Positions 1-6,133 of a stretch of 7,203 nucleotides of DNA are shown here, in pieces. Positions within the stretch are counted from its first letter, which is position 1, and each line of letters starts with the position of its first letter. The DNA lies in contig RPOS01000149.1 in the NCBI GenBank assembly GCA_003820635.1, positions 1 through 7,203 on the forward strand, in the 5' to 3' direction. Origin of the DNA: Verrucomicrobiaceae bacterium (GTDB lineage Bacteria; Verrucomicrobiota; Verrucomicrobiae; Verrucomicrobiales; Akkermansiaceae). The translations under genes were made by a program, and so were the position numbers. The notes beneath the pieces were generated by a model. It saw only the letters and a program-made list of their open reading frames with translations, searched no databases and had not been told where the DNA came from.

Positions 1-334
1 AATTCTTCACAGCCTGCGCCGCCGCCTTCGAGCTGCCCGGGGTGAATTTCTTGGCTGCCAGCTTGGCCGCCTGATATTTTTCCAAATCCCGGTCGATCTG
101 GGTTTTTCCTCCCAAGATTCTCCCAGTCTTCTTGCTTGCGACTTTCAGCCCCCGCCGATCATTGGCTCGCTTTACGGCCTCCTCAGGGTCTGAGGTTCCG
201 AGGGAAACCCGGATCTGATCACCACCCACCGAGTATCGGAGCCAGAAAACCCCACTGCGCTGGAATACGCCTGGTGCTGCGGTGGATTTGTGAGGCCTGC
301 CTGTTTTTGCGCTCTTTTTAATGAGGTTAGCCAT
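1..334 (-). CDS. Tyrosine-recombinase-type phage/island integrase, N-terminal fragment (runs off the left edge)
   Basis: A minus-strand frame is open from an ATG at 334 to the window edge, giving 111 codons with no stop. Residues 22-45 contain GVFQRSGVFWLRYSVGGDQ and then IRVSLGTSD. This beta-strand pattern, with a Trp followed by basic residues, ends in a SLGT turn and an Ala-rich helix (EEAVKRANDR). It resembles the N-terminal arm-type DNA-binding domain of phage and island integrases. A basic helical stretch after it (residues 79-111, DRDLEKYQAAKLAAKKFTPG onward) fits the start of the SAM-like core-binding domain. The catalytic domain (R...HxxR...Y) would lie beyond base 1, so activity cannot be judged. 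No good Shine-Dalgarno precedes the ATG. The gene points away from the tRNA-Val 3' end 113 bp upstream, the usual layout for an integrase that uses that tRNA as its attachment site. The assignment rests on pattern resemblance and context. It could also be a decayed remnant. Confidence 0.72.
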   Translation of the reverse strand, partial: MANLIKKSAKTGRPHKSTAAPGVFQRSGVFWLRYSVGGDQIRVSLGTSDPEEAVKRANDRRGLKVASKKTGRILGGKTQIDRDLEKYQAAKLAAKKFTPGSSKAAAQAVKN

Positions 335-343
335 GACAAAAAG

Positions 344-370
344 CACTGTGCTAAATTCACTGTGCTAAAT
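344..370. repeat. Perfect 13-bp tandem direct repeat upstream of the integrase
   Basis: CACTGTGCTAAAT occurs at 344-356 and again at 358-370, separated by one T, so the period is 14 bp. The first copy overlaps an 11-bp palindrome (AGCAC-T-GTGCT, 342-352). The pair lies 10 bp upstream of the integrase start and between that gene and the tRNA. Known tyrosine-integrase systems carry short tandem arm-type or excisionase sites in this position, and autoregulatory operators are also common there. Either role is an inference; only the repeat itself is seen. Confidence 0.7.
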
Positions 371-394
371 CCAGCTTTTTTAATAAAATCTCTT

Positions 395-428
395 GATTTG
401 CCAAGGCCCTGTTTTTGTAGGCAAAATC
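395..428. repeat. Imperfect inverted repeat just beyond the tRNA-Val 3' end
   Basis: GATTTGCC (395-402) pairs with GGCAAAATC (420-428) with one unpaired A, around a 17-nt loop. Read on the minus strand it begins 20 nt past the tRNA CCA and is followed by the AT-rich run GATTTTATTAAAAAAG. It could end the tRNA transcript or be part of the attachment region. There is no clean U-tract directly after the stem, so it is a weak terminator candidate. Confidence 0.35.
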
Positions 429-447
429 AGCGTTTCTGGCGAAAAAC

Positions 448-522
448 TGGTGCGCGCTGCAGGGTTCGAACCTGCGACCCCATCCGTGTGAAGGATGTGC
501 TCTACCACTGAGCTAAGCGCGC
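448..522 (-). tRNA. tRNA-Val (anticodon CAC)
   Basis: The 75-nt cloverleaf is complete on the minus strand. The acceptor stem GCGCGCT (522-516) pairs perfectly with AGCGCGC (458-452). The D arm is GCTC-AGTGGTA-GAGC. The anticodon stem CATCC/GGATG holds the loop TTCACAC, with anticodon CAC at 490-488, which reads the valine codon GUG. A 5-nt variable loop GGGTC follows, then the T arm GCAGG-TTCGAAC-CCTGC. The discriminator is A (451) and CCA is encoded (450-448). All stems pair, so the gene looks functional. The integrase fragment 113 bp past its 3' end suggests that the T-arm/acceptor end serves as an integration site. If so, the 3' part of this gene may be the copy restored by the island. 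dnaG is divergent from it, with 158 bp between the two. Confidence 0.97.
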
Positions 523-680
523 GGATTGTTGCGAGGGGCCACTTGGGACGCGGCCGGGCGGGAGGATTACGCGGCGCGGCGGCGCTTGGCAAGCACTTCG
601 GTGGCGCGGCGTGGATTTTTGGTTTTGCGGTGTTGTCGGGCGGGGCCGGGGCCGTATGTTCGCCCCCGCAGCAGGAAAAC
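523..680. other. Divergent intergenic region between tRNA-Val and dnaG
   Basis: This 158-bp, very GC-rich stretch must hold the promoters of the tRNA (minus) and of dnaG (plus). I see no convincing pair of -10/-35 boxes for either. A TTGGCA at 586-591 could be a -35 element for dnaG, but no good -10 lies 16-18 bp from it. The dnaG frame stays open through the whole region and into the tRNA gene. That is probably a by-product of high GC, not extra coding sequence. Confidence 0.5.
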
Positions 681-683
681 GTG
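673..683 (+). promoter_or_regulatory. Ribosome binding site and GTG start of dnaG
   Basis: AGGA at 673-676 is followed by AAAC and then the GTG. The spacing is short but usable. It decides the start, because upstream in-frame codons lack such a site and the conserved DnaG N-terminus begins here. Confidence 0.6.
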
Positions 684-2585
684 GCCCAGATTCCCAAGGA
701 AAGCATCGAACAGGTTCTCAGTGCGACGGACATCGTCGATCTGATTCAGTCCTATGTGCCCTTGAAGCGGGCGGGCTCGCAGTTCCGCGCGAACTGCCCG
801 TTTCACAACGAGAAGACGCCGTCGTTTTACGTGAATCCGGCGCGTCAGTCGTTCCACTGCTTTGGCTGCGGAAAAGGCGGCGACGCCATCTCGTTCGTGC
901 GCGATTATGAAAACCTGCCGTTCATGGAGGCGGTGCGCAAACTCGCCGGCCGCGCGGGCGTCGTGATCCGCGAGGAGGAGAACGATCCGGAGGCGGATCG
1001 GAAGCGCAAGAGCAAGGGCCGCCTGCTCGACCTGCACCGCGAGGCGGCGGAGTTCTTCCACCAGCAACTGCTCAAGGCCCCCGAGGCGGCGCATGCTCGT
1101 GAGTATCTGAAATCGCGCGGCTTCGGCCGCGAAATGGCCGCCAGCTGGACCGTCGGCTGGATGCCGGAGAACGCGAAGACGTTTCTCGACTGGGCGCGCT
1201 CGCGCAAATTCAGCGGCCGCGAGTTGGTGGACTCCGGGATTTGTTATCTGCGCGAGGAGGGCAACGCCGCCTCCGGCATCCGCATGCGTTTCCGCGACCG
1301 GCTGATGTTTTCGATCCGCAACGAGATTGGCGATGTGATCGCCTTCAGCGGCCGCCAGCTCCGCGAGGATCCGAACAGCGGCAAATATGTCAACTCGCCG
1401 GAAACTTTCATCTTCCGCAAATCCAAAGTCCTCTTCGCCCTGGACCGCGCGAAGAAGGCGATCCTGCGCGAGAAGGCCGCGTTGCTCTGTGAGGGCCAGC
1501 TCGATGTGATATCGTGCCACGAGCTCGGCGTCGATCATGCCATCGCGCCGCTCGGCACGGCCTTCACTCGCGAGCATGCCAAGCTACTGCGGAGATATAC
1601 CAACCATGTGCTCATTTGTTTTGATGCGGACCGCGCCGGCCTGACCGCCACCGAGCGGGTTTTCCGGGAGTTGGTGCCGGAGGGCCTGTCGGTGCGTGTG
1701 GTCACCATGCCGGCGGGCGATGATCCGGACACTTATCTCAAGAGCCATGGTGTCGAGGGTTTCCGGCAGTTGCTCACCGGGGCGCGGGAGTTTTTCGATT
1801 TCAAACTCGAAAAGGCGCGTGCGGACGGCTTGCTGGACAGCGCGGCGGGCCGGGCGGCGGCGCTTACCGAATGCGCGGCCATGCTCTCGCTGATGAGCGA
1901 TTTCGCCTCACGCGAAAACCAGATCAATGTGGTGGCCGCATATCTCCAGACTTCGGCGACCGTGCTGCGCGGGGAGATCAAGAAGATCAAGTCGCGGCCC
2001 CAGCGGGAATATCAGGACAGGACGGATGGAGCGGCTGAGATAATGCCGCCCGCCGAGCCCACGCCGCTGCACCGCATCGTCGCGTTCCTCTGTCACCTCG
2101 CGCTCACCTCGGCTGCCGCGCAGCATTTGTTAGGTGAACAGTTCGAGACGCTGCACGAGGCGGCGCGCTGGCTTGAGGGCATCCCATTGTTGGAAAGCAT
2201 TCTCACCGCCGCGCCGGATCCGGCGTCGAATGCCTCGGTGAACGCGTTTCTCGGCAGCCTGCCGGAGTCGGACCGGCTGGCCTTGATGCGCGATGCCGTG
2301 CTGGAAGGAGTGCCGCAGGATGGGATGCTCGCCGCGGAGCACGCACTGGCCTTGCTTTCCGGCACGGTGCTGCAGCGCCGGGATGCCGCGGTGAAGGCCG
2401 CGCTCAAGGAGCCGGGGATTTCCCCGCAGCGGACCGTCGAGCTGTTGGAGGAGACGAAAGAAATCAGCGCCCTGATGCGCGGCATCGGCCAGCGTTCGGA
2501 GTTCGACGATGAACTGCCGGCCTCGACCTTCCGGCCGAAACAACCCGAGTGGAAAAAGCGCTTCGAGCGCAATGGCAAGTCGTGA
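681..2585 (+). CDS. dnaG: DNA primase DnaG
   Basis: DnaG makes the short RNA primers for lagging-strand synthesis and works with the replicative helicase at the fork. The protein is 634 aa from a GTG at 681, within the normal range for the family. The N-terminal CHC2 zinc-binding domain has ligands C39, H42, C60 and C63 in CPFH...CFGC. The RNA-polymerase domain follows, with RMRFRDRLMF and then the Toprim core: EGQLD (E271, D275), FDADRAG (D315, D317) and DDPD (D348, D350), so the metal-binding acids are all present. From about residue 360 there is a helical C-terminal region of the kind that binds DnaB. The GTG is preferred because AGGA lies 4 nt before it and the family N-terminus (IPKESIEQVL, then DIVDLIQSYVPLKR) starts right after. 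The upstream open frame has no better start and runs into the tRNA. The usual rpsU-dnaG-rpoD arrangement is absent; an unknown membrane protein gene follows 66 bp later. Confidence 0.97.
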   Translation: MAQIPKESIEQVLSATDIVDLIQSYVPLKRAGSQFRANCPFHNEKTPSFYVNPARQSFHCFGCGKGGDAISFVRDYENLPFMEAVRKLAGRAGVVIREEENDPEADRKRKSKGRLLDLHREAAEFFHQQLLKAPEAAHAREYLKSRGFGREMAASWTVGWMPENAKTFLDWARSRKFSGRELVDSGICYLREEGNAASGIRMRFRDRLMFSIRNEIGDVIAFSGRQLREDPNSGKYVNSPETFIFRKSKVLFALDRAKKAILREKAALLCEGQLDVISCHELGVDHAIAPLGTAFTREHAKLLRRYTNHVLICFDADRAGLTATERVFRELVPEGLSVRVVTMPAGDDPDTYLKSHGVEGFRQLLTGAREFFDFKLEKARADGLLDSAAGRAAALTECAAMLSLMSDFASRENQINVVAAYLQTSATVLRGEIKKIKSRPQREYQDRTDGAAEIMPPAEPTPLHRIVAFLCHLALTSAAAQHLLGEQFETLHEAARWLEGIPLLESILTAAPDPASNASVNAFLGSLPESDRLALMRDAVLEGVPQDGMLAAEHALALLSGTVLQRRDAAVKAALKEPGISPQRTVELLEETKEISALMRGIGQRSEFDDELPASTFRPKQPEWKKRFERNGKS

Positions 2586-2651
2586 TGGCCGGAAATCCCG
2601 CAACTTTCCCGCCGAAGCGTGGTTTCCTCCACCGTCAACCCCCTCCATTCC

Positions 2652-3041
2652 ATGAACCGCAAGCCTCTTCACACCGACGAATCGTGGGAAAACGACGCCG
2701 TCTGGAAACTGCTCGATGCAGCGCCGCCCGCCACCGCCAGCCCGCGCTTTGTGGAGAAAACGGTGCGTGCCGCGCGTCTTTCCGGGCGGCCTGAGGCGTG
2801 GTGGAAGCGCCTTTTCAGCCCGGCCCCGCTGGCGGGTCTTGCCGCAGCCAGCGCCGCCGTGGCGGTGGCGCTGCTCAGTCTGCAACACACCGCGCCGGAT
2901 GCCGTCACCGTCACCGCGCTGGCCGACTCCAACGAGTTTGCCGAGATCCAGGAAATCGCCGAAACGGAAACGCTGATCTCCGCCGTGGATCACCTCGATG
3001 CCTTCAGCGATGTGGAACTCGTCAGCCTGATCGGGTTTTAA
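2652..3041 (+). CDS. Small single-pass membrane protein of unknown function (anti-sigma-like layout)
   Basis: This 129-aa protein has an acidic, Trp-containing N-terminus (residues 8-22, TDESWENDAVWKLLD) and a Pro/Ala stretch followed by PRFVEKTVRAARL. A basic, Trp-rich pre-membrane segment (residues 50-54, WWKRL) leads into one hydrophobic Ala/Leu helix at about 58-77. The C-terminal tail of about 50 residues is acidic and ends LVSLIGF. A cytoplasmic N-terminal helix, one membrane span and a periplasmic tail is the layout of small anti-sigma or RsgI-like membrane proteins. The 'D..VW.LL..A.P...SP.F' pattern recalls small proteins beside sigma-factor genes in Verrucomicrobia, from memory. No sigma-factor gene is in the window and there is no zinc-binding HxxxCxxC motif, so the function is unknown. 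The ATG at 2652 is chosen over a GTG 33 bp upstream; neither has a clear Shine-Dalgarno. It lies between dnaG and a phosphatase on the same strand and may be co-transcribed. Confidence 0.8.
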   Translation: MNRKPLHTDESWENDAVWKLLDAAPPATASPRFVEKTVRAARLSGRPEAWWKRLFSPAPLAGLAAASAAVAVALLSLQHTAPDAVTVTALADSNEFAEIQEIAETETLISAVDHLDAFSDVELVSLIGF

Positions 3042-3081
3042 GGGCTTTTCCAATCCGGTGGATGGGTCCAGCCTCGCCGGC

Positions 3082-3729
3082 ATGAAGTCCTGTGTGATTT
3101 TCGATCTCGATGGCACCCTCGTCGATTCCCTTTCCGGCATCGCCGGTTCGCTCAACCGCAGTCTGGCCGCACATGGACTGCCGCAGCACTCGGAGGCCGC
3201 CGTCCGTTCGTTTGTCGGTAACGGACTCGAAAACCTCGTCCGCCGCGCGGCTCCCGCAGGTGCGGACAGCGCGCTCATCGGATCCCTGATCCGCGCGTTC
3301 AAGGAGGACTACGAGCTGACATGGGCGGAGGGCACCACGGCTTATCCAGGTATTCACGGGTTGCTCGGCGAGCTTGTGAAATCCGGCCATCCGCTGGCCG
3401 TGCTTTCCAACAAAACCCACCCCTTCACCGTGGCCATGGTGCGCGCGGTCTTTCCGCAGATCCACTTCGCGATGGTGCTGGGCCAGCGCGATGGCATCCC
3501 GCACAAGCCCCACCCTGCCGGTGCCTTGCAAATCGCCGGCACGATGGGTGCGGCACCTGAAAACTGCGTGGTCATCGGGGACTCCACCATGGATCTGGAA
3601 ACGGCCGCGAATGCGGGTATGGAGGCCATCGCTGTTTCATGGGGCTATCACGACCGCGAGCGCTTGCTCGCCGCTGGTGCGGCAAAACTCATCGACGACC
3701 CCTCGGAGTTGCCCGCGCTGCTCGCCTAG
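3082..3729 (+). CDS. HAD-superfamily hydrolase, phosphoglycolate phosphatase-like
   Basis: The 215-aa protein has all four HAD motifs. Motif I is [10 protein letters not shown] (nucleophile D8, acid/base D10). Motif II is VLSNKT (S109). Motif III is K142 in HKPHP. Motif IV is GDSTMD (D167, D171). A helical cap follows motif I (residues about 16-80), placing it in subfamily IA with Gph and PpaX. The expected reaction is dephosphorylation of a small phospho-metabolite with Mg2+, such as 2-phosphoglycolate from DNA repair or oxygenase side reactions. The exact substrate cannot be told from sequence. The ATG at 3082 directly precedes the conserved [11 protein letters not shown]. An in-frame GTG at 3058 would add eight residues without a family match. 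The gene starts 40 bp after the preceding small membrane protein. Its TAG stop overlaps the stop of the convergent TM2 gene. Confidence 0.92.
   Translation: MKSCVIFDLDGTLVDSLSGIAGSLNRSLAAHGLPQHSEAAVRSFVGNGLENLVRRAAPAGADSALIGSLIRAFKEDYELTWAEGTTAYPGIHGLLGELVKSGHPLAVLSNKTHPFTVAMVRAVFPQIHFAMVLGQRDGIPHKPHPAGALQIAGTMGAAPENCVVIGDSTMDLETAANAGMEAIAVSWGYHDRERLLAAGAAKLIDDPSELPALLA
3726..3729. other. Shared CTAG: overlapping stop codons of convergent genes
   Basis: The palindrome CTAG supplies TAG to the HAD gene on the plus strand (3727-3729) and TAG to the TM2 gene on the minus strand (3728-3726). There is no intergenic space, so transcripts from either side must read into the opposite gene or end inside it. 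I saw no bidirectional terminator hairpin here. Confidence 0.9.
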
Positions 3730-4127
3730 CCCGCGCGGTTTAGCTCGTCCACCTGGCGGTTGAGCGTGCAGAAATCATAGAGCCAGCCGACGAAGAACAG
3801 CCCGCCGGTGAGCAGCCAGAGAATGCCCGTGCCTATTTTCCCCAGATAGAAACGATGGATGCCGAAGAGGCCGAGGAAGGTCTGGAGGATCCATGCCACC
3901 GAGTAATCGCAAGGCCCGGCGGTGAAGCGCCGGTCCGCCTCCCGGTCCATGCCGGGAATCAGGAACAGGTCGATCAACCAGCCGATCCCGAGCAAGCCGA
4001 GGGTGAAAAACCAGATCGCCCCGGTGACCGGTTTTCCATAGTAAAACCTGTGCGCGCCGGTGAAGCCGAAGATCCACAGAAGGTAGCCGATGGTCTTGCT
4101 GTGGGTGTCGCCGCGGTCAATGTTCAT
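3726..4127 (-). CDS. Membrane protein with two TM2 domains
   Basis: This 133-aa protein is an internal duplication of the TM2 domain. GAHRFYYGK at residues 24-32 recurs as GIHRFYLGK at 89-97, and the Asp after the second helix (D53, D118) recurs with the same 65-residue offset. Each repeat has a short hydrophobic hairpin: about 13-24 and 37-57 in the first, 78-90 and 102-117 in the second. MDREAD (60-65) lies in the linker. TM2 proteins are widespread small inner-membrane proteins; their bacterial role is not settled, and a link to envelope processes is only inferred. The ATG at 4127 is chosen because it starts just before the conserved [10 protein letters not shown] second ATG at 4145 would add six residues (MGQHSP). 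The gene is divergent from secG and convergent with the HAD phosphatase. Confidence is high for the family and low for function. Confidence 0.9.
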   Translation of the reverse strand: MNIDRGDTHSKTIGYLLWIFGFTGAHRFYYGKPVTGAIWFFTLGLLGIGWLIDLFLIPGMDREADRRFTAGPCDYSVAWILQTFLGLFGIHRFYLGKIGTGILWLLTGGLFFVGWLYDFCTLNRQVDELNRAG

Positions 4128-4270
4128 GGGCGAATGCTGCCCCATTCCGGCGGCGCTGGCGATGGCAAATTCGCGCCCGGCGGCCTGATGCGGCTTCCCT
4201 TTTTCGGCCGGAAAATCCCGTCAACTCGCCGCTTTACAAGCCGGAGAGCGACCCCCATAGTCCCGCGCCC
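4128..4270. promoter_or_regulatory. Divergent promoter region between the TM2 gene and secG
   Basis: Both flanking genes start outward from this 143-bp stretch, so it must contain their promoters and 5' untranslated regions. It is less GC-rich around 4196-4240 (CTTTTTCGG...GAAAATC...CTTTACAAG). No -10/-35 pair with normal spacing is convincing, and no Shine-Dalgarno precedes the secG ATG. Confidence 0.5.
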
Positions 4271-4792
4271 ATGAACTTTGCCGCGATCGATTGGCTCTCC
4301 ATTTCCATCAACCTGCTGTTGGTGGTGTTCGTCATTGTCTGCCTGCTGATGACCCTGCTCATCCTGATGCAACGTCCGAAACAGGAAGGGCTCGGCGCGG
4401 CATTCGGCGGCGGCGTGACCGACCAGGTTTTCGGCGCGCGCACCACCAATGTCCTGCAACGCGGCACGGTCTATCTCGGCTCGCTGTTTTTCCTGCTGAG
4501 CCTTGCGTTGGCGGTCCTTATCGGCCACCAGAACAAGAAAACCAGCATTCTGGACGCCAAGGCTCCGGCCGCCCAGGCGGAGGAGGCCAAGCCCGCACCC
4601 GCGGACAACGCAGGCCAGCCGCTTTCATTGGCCGAGGAACTCCCGACCCCGGAAACCACACCCGCCCAGGCCCCGGAAACCGCTCCTGCGGAACCTGTGG
4701 CTCCAGCCCCGGTTGAGAGCGCTCCCGCTCCTGCGGAAACACCCGCTCCGGTTGAAAATCCCGCCCCGGAAGAAAAATCCGGCCAACCTTGA
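4271..4792 (+). CDS. secG: Preprotein translocase subunit SecG with a long Pro/Ala/Glu-rich tail
   Basis: SecG is the small subunit of the SecYEG channel and assists SecA-driven export across the inner membrane. The core shows the family plan. TM1 is at about residues 10-32 (INLLLVVFVIVCLLMTLLIL) and runs into MQRPKQEGLGAAFGGG. The conserved loop then reads FGARTTNVLQRGT (54-66), followed by TM2 at about 67-85. The protein is 173 aa, while typical SecG is roughly 75-120 aa. The excess is a tail (86-173) of Pro, Ala, Glu and Thr with short degenerate PAP/PAE units (for example APVESAPAPAETPAPVENPA), likely disordered. By SecG topology this tail should be cytoplasmic. No tpiA lies upstream, unlike in many other bacteria. 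A rhomboid protease gene starts 12 bp after the stop, which suggests one operon. No Shine-Dalgarno is evident before the ATG. Confidence 0.93.
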   Translation: MNFAAIDWLSISINLLLVVFVIVCLLMTLLILMQRPKQEGLGAAFGGGVTDQVFGARTTNVLQRGTVYLGSLFFLLSLALAVLIGHQNKKTSILDAKAPAAQAEEAKPAPADNAGQPLSLAEELPTPETTPAQAPETAPAEPVAPAPVESAPAPAETPAPVENPAPEEKSGQP

Positions 4793-4804
4793 CGCTCCGC
4801 AAGG

Positions 4805-6031
4805 GTGACTGAGGCCGCCCGAGAAGTTTCCGAGGTGCCGATCTGGGCACGCAAGGATGCGTTTCCCAAAGCCCCGCCCGGTTGGGGCTGGCTGGACCCA
4901 AAAGGCCGGCGGCATGCCTGTGAATCCGCCGCAGCCTTGATTTCCGCCATACGCGACGACCGGGATGCCCGCCTGCTGCTGGCGTGGACGCCTGAGCAGG
5001 AGCACATGGTGCTGCCCGAGGAGGTCTCCGGAGCTGAGGACGCCGTGCTCGCCTCACGCAAGCGCCTCGCAGCCGATGACTTGTTGGACTCGCAGGAAAA
5101 ACTCCGCTGGTTCGGCTGGCTGCTCGGCGGCCTTGCGGTTTACATGCTCTATCAGGGCTGGTCCTTCGCGCCGGGCATCGCCGCGCCGGCCGAGCGGCTT
5201 GGTTTCGCCCTGCGGGCCATGCTCACCTCCATGTCGATGGGCATCACGCTGCTGATGTTCCTCATTTTCGCCTTCATCCCATGGTATCAGGCGCGCAAAT
5301 GCCTGCGGGAATTCGGGAAATGGACGGCGGACGACATCGCCACCTCCGTGCCCATCCTGCGGTTTGAAACCTGGCTGCAGGCGCAGAAAGCGCCGATCAC
5401 CCGCTTGTTGCTCGGGCTCATCGGCCTGGTCGGCCTAGCCCAGTTGTTGCCCGGGGATTCGCTGAATGCCGCGGGCTTGGTGAAGGCCGCCTACCAGCAA
5501 GGCCAGTGGTGGCGGCTGTTCACCGCGCCGTTCCTGCACGGCCACCCGCTGCATTTCCTGATGAACGGCGCCGCCTTGCTGTATCTAGGCAAGCGCGTCG
5601 AAGTCTTCGCCCGCTGGCCGCATGTGCCGCTGGTCTTCCTGTTTTCCGCCTGCGTCGGCGGCGAGGCCTCGGCCCGTGTTGTCTCGGCGACCTCGGTCGG
5701 CTCCTCGGGCGGACTGATGGGCTTGCTTGGATTCCTGCTGGTTTTCGAGTCGCTGCACTCGCGCCTCGTCCCCCGCTCGTCCCGCCGCCGCCTGCTCGCC
5801 GGGGTGCTGCTCACCGGGCTCATCGGCCTCATCGGCTACCGCTTCATCGACAACGCCGCCCACGCCGGCGGACTGGTGGCCGGCATGTTCTACGCCATCG
5901 TGGTTTTCCCGAAATCCGCTTCGCCAAACCGCCCGAACTCCACCGTCGTTGACCGCGTCGCGGGCATCGCCGCGCTGGCGATGCTGATTGCCGCGGCGCT
6001 GTTCGCCGCCATGCGGAGCGCCATGCCGTGA
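4805..6031 (+). CDS. Rhomboid-family intramembrane serine protease with an N-terminal extension
   Basis: This 408-aa protein cleaves membrane-protein substrates within the bilayer, if active. The rhomboid core lies at about residues 198-402. It has the L1-loop WWR (235-237), the HGHPLHFLMN segment (H245, H250, N254), the catalytic GSSG (S301) and AHAGG (H353). The H250-to-S301 distance of 51 residues equals that in E. coli GlpG (H150 to S201), and S301 to H353 is 52 against 53, so the Ser-His dyad and oxyanion residues look intact. Ahead of the core are a soluble stretch (1-100, with GWGWLDPKGR and LLLAWTPEQEH) that I do not recognise and two extra membrane spans (about 103-118 and 138-160). 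The start is the GTG at 4805, 12 bp after secG. AAGG abuts it, too close for a normal Shine-Dalgarno, so coupling to secG translation is plausible. A GTG about 30 bp downstream is an alternative start. The substrate is unknown. Confidence 0.93.
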   Translation: MTEAAREVSEVPIWARKDAFPKAPPGWGWLDPKGRRHACESAAALISAIRDDRDARLLLAWTPEQEHMVLPEEVSGAEDAVLASRKRLAADDLLDSQEKLRWFGWLLGGLAVYMLYQGWSFAPGIAAPAERLGFALRAMLTSMSMGITLLMFLIFAFIPWYQARKCLREFGKWTADDIATSVPILRFETWLQAQKAPITRLLLGLIGLVGLAQLLPGDSLNAAGLVKAAYQQGQWWRLFTAPFLHGHPLHFLMNGAALLYLGKRVEVFARWPHVPLVFLFSACVGGEASARVVSATSVGSSGGLMGLLGFLLVFESLHSRLVPRSSRRRLLAGVLLTGLIGLIGYRFIDNAAHAGGLVAGMFYAIVVFPKSASPNRPNSTVVDRVAGIAALAMLIAAALFAAMRSAMP

Positions 6032-6039
6032 CAAGGCTG

Positions 6040-6067
6040 TTGGCAGAATTTGCGCAGCTCATGCCAA
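6040..6067. repeat. Short inverted repeat TTGGCA-N16-TGCCAA upstream of the outer-membrane protein gene
   Basis: TTGGCA (6040-6045) and TGCCAA (6062-6067) are perfect 6-bp inverted arms 16 bp apart, about 70-90 bp before the ATG of the next gene. A regulator site or the -35 region of its promoter are possible roles. Arms this short can arise by chance. Confidence 0.25.
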
Positions 6068-6133
6068 TTTTTGAGTAGCATTGCCCCTGCCAACCGAAAA
6101 CACTCGCGTCGCAACCCACACCAACCAAATACC

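Noticed and set aside
375..420. A sigma70-type promoter for the integrase on the minus strand (TTGGCA and TATTAA)
   Set aside because: The spacing is about 13 bp, too short for a normal promoter, and no better pair was found.
342..428. CRISPR-like array in the tRNA-integrase gap
   Set aside because: There are only two 13-bp copies with a 1-bp gap, so no spacer-sized interval exists and no cas genes are nearby.
495..680. An open frame extending dnaG 62 codons upstream of the GTG
   Set aside because: It begins inside the tRNA-Val gene, matches nothing in the DnaG family, and the conserved N-terminus and AGGA site place the start at 681.
380..733. A 117-codon minus-strand frame running through the tRNA gene
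   Set aside because: It reads through the tRNA-Val cloverleaf and into dnaG antisense; its sequence is partly the translated tRNA.
567..1577. A 336-codon minus-strand open frame opposite dnaG
   Set aside because: It is antisense to the conserved zinc-finger and Toprim regions. Its composition (Arg/Ala/Glu-rich) is what the reverse strand of a GC-rich gene gives, with no recognisable domain.
2130..3302. A 390-codon minus-strand open frame across dnaG, the 129-aa gene and the HAD gene
   Set aside because: It spans three better-supported genes on the other strand, has low-complexity Arg/Gly-rich sequence, and shows no domain.
4471..5061. Minus-strand open frames opposite the secG tail and rhomboid start, rich in Gly/Ala/Ser
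   Set aside because: The repetitive sequence simply mirrors the Pro/Ala-rich SecG tail on the other strand.
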